Assembly (NCBI GenBank): GCA_002722295.1
Contig: PBLF01000018.1
Span: 97,313 to 161,312, forward strand
Length of the DNA stretch: 64,000 bases
Source of the DNA: Stappia sp.
GTDB lineage: Bacteria > Pseudomonadota > Alphaproteobacteria > Rhizobiales > Stappiaceae
Direction of reading: 5' to 3'
Shown: in pieces, positions 63,528-64,000 of the stretch
Layout: each line of letters opens with the position of its first letter
Numbering within the stretch: the stretch's first letter is position 1
Position numbers and translations under genes: made by a program
Notes under the pieces: model-generated
What the model was told of the DNA's origin: nothing
The model's database searches: none
Seen by the model: only the letters and a program-made list of their open reading frames with translations

Positions 63528-64000
63528 AGGCGGACCTCGCTGCCGAGGCACGCAGGCCCATGACGGCGGCATTGACCACCAGCGCGATTGCCAGCAGCAC
63601 GACGCCGAGCGACAGCGCGAGCTGGAGGTTTCCCTTGGAGGTTTCGAGCGCGATGGTGGTCGTCATGACGCGGGTGACGTGGTTGATGTTGCCGCCGACG
63701 ATGATGACCGCGCCAACCTCGGCGACCGCACGGCCGAACCCGGCGAGCGCGACGGTCAGAAGGGCGTATCGCCCGTCCCACAACAGGGCGGCGATGCGAG
63801 ATGCGGGGCCGACGCCGAGCGAGGCGAACTGCTCCCGGTACTCCCGGTCGAGGTCTTCGACCACCTGACGGGTCAGGGCGGCGACGATCGGTGTGACGAG
63901 GATGGTCTGCGCGATGACCATCGCGGTGGGGGTGTAGAGAAGCCGCAAGGGCCCCAGCGGGCCGGCGGCGGACAGCGTGAGATAGACGACCAGACCGACC
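63520..64000 (-). CDS. tupB: Tungstate ABC transporter permease, N-terminus beyond the window
   Basis: The frame is open to base 64000, so the start lies outside. The visible 160 residues have TupB/ModB-type transmembrane segments (LLYTPTAMVIAQTILVTPIVAAL at the left, and VNAAVMGLRASAARS at the end) and a cytoplasmic loop with REQFASLGVGPASRIAALLW, the EAA-like region, and FGRAVAEVGAVIIVGGNI. It moves tungstate with tupA and tupC. Confidence 0.92.
   Translation of the reverse strand, partial: VGLVVYLTLSAAGPLGPLRLLYTPTAMVIAQTILVTPIVAALTRQVVEDLDREYREQFASLGVGPASRIAALLWDGRYALLTVALAGFGRAVAEVGAVIIVGGNINHVTRVMTTTIALETSKGNLQLALSLGVVLLAIALVVNAAVMGLRASAARSAYA

Overview
The window is a gene-dense (about 67% G+C, my estimate by eye) piece of an alphaproteobacterial chromosome. 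The gene families and orders (methylmalonyl-CoA mutase beside propionyl-CoA carboxylase, soxBDAG, creatinase, aerobic corrinoid methyltransferases, an RpoE/ChrR-type photolyase operon) suggest a heterotrophic, aerobic member of the Hyphomicrobiales; a Stappiaceae-like marine bacterium is my guess, not a demonstrated assignment. No rRNA, tRNA, IS element, prophage or CRISPR array was recognised.

Layout: 1-3987 carries the end of propionyl-CoA carboxylase alpha (pccA), a small membrane protein and methylmalonyl-CoA mutase (scpA). 3988-7171 holds an intergenic repeat, two exported or membrane-anchored proteins of unknown function and a LysR regulator divergent from a two-gene molybdenum oxidoreductase (iorAB-like, 7317-10006). 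10131-11069 is non-coding: a composite intergenic repeat of about 425 bp duplicated in tandem plus a truncated third copy. 11208-13477 has an iron-type alcohol dehydrogenase and a GcvA-like LysR regulator. 13638-18819 is the heterotetrameric sarcosine oxidase operon soxBDAG, followed by a YiiX-like protein. 19556-23125 holds two TetR modules with recognisable operators.

23151-46812 is a methylamine and one-carbon region. It contains creatinase with a structured leader, a PotABCD-type ABC transporter, an MttB-superfamily corrinoid methyltransferase, a flavin/folate demethylase of the dimethylglycine dehydrogenase type, a betaine-homocysteine methyltransferase homologue, a reductive corrinoid activator, a methyl-THF:corrinoid methyltransferase, a MetF-like reductase, the corrinoid protein, two small proteins of unknown function (a virulence-factor-family protein and DUF1638), and formate-THF ligase. 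Together they could take creatine and N-methylated compounds down to sarcosine and glycine, pass methyl groups through the corrinoid protein to THF, and oxidise or recover the one-carbon units. Sarcosine made by creatinase is the substrate of soxBDAG. A CatB-type acetyltransferase and a TIM-barrel/methylglyoxal-synthase fusion sit inside this region.

46969-51160 is housekeeping: sulfurtransferase, alanyl-tRNA editing protein, cardiolipin synthase and cysteine synthase. 51601-59580 resembles the singlet-oxygen (RpoE/ChrR) regulon of Rhodobacter: an orphan ChrR-like protein, an SDR, an MFS carrier, a Cfa-type methyltransferase, DUF1365, a flavin amine-oxidase-like protein and a photolyase in a probable five-gene operon. 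59860-64000 has an exported protein of unknown function, a ModA-like binding protein and the tungstate transporter genes tupA, tupC and the end of tupB.

The observations I find most worth following are the creatinase leader with mutually exclusive helices and a terminator, the Arg/Gly-rich terminal tails shared by four enzymes of the corrinoid module, the TIM-barrel/methylglyoxal-synthase fusion, and the ChrR-like protein without zinc-finger cysteines.
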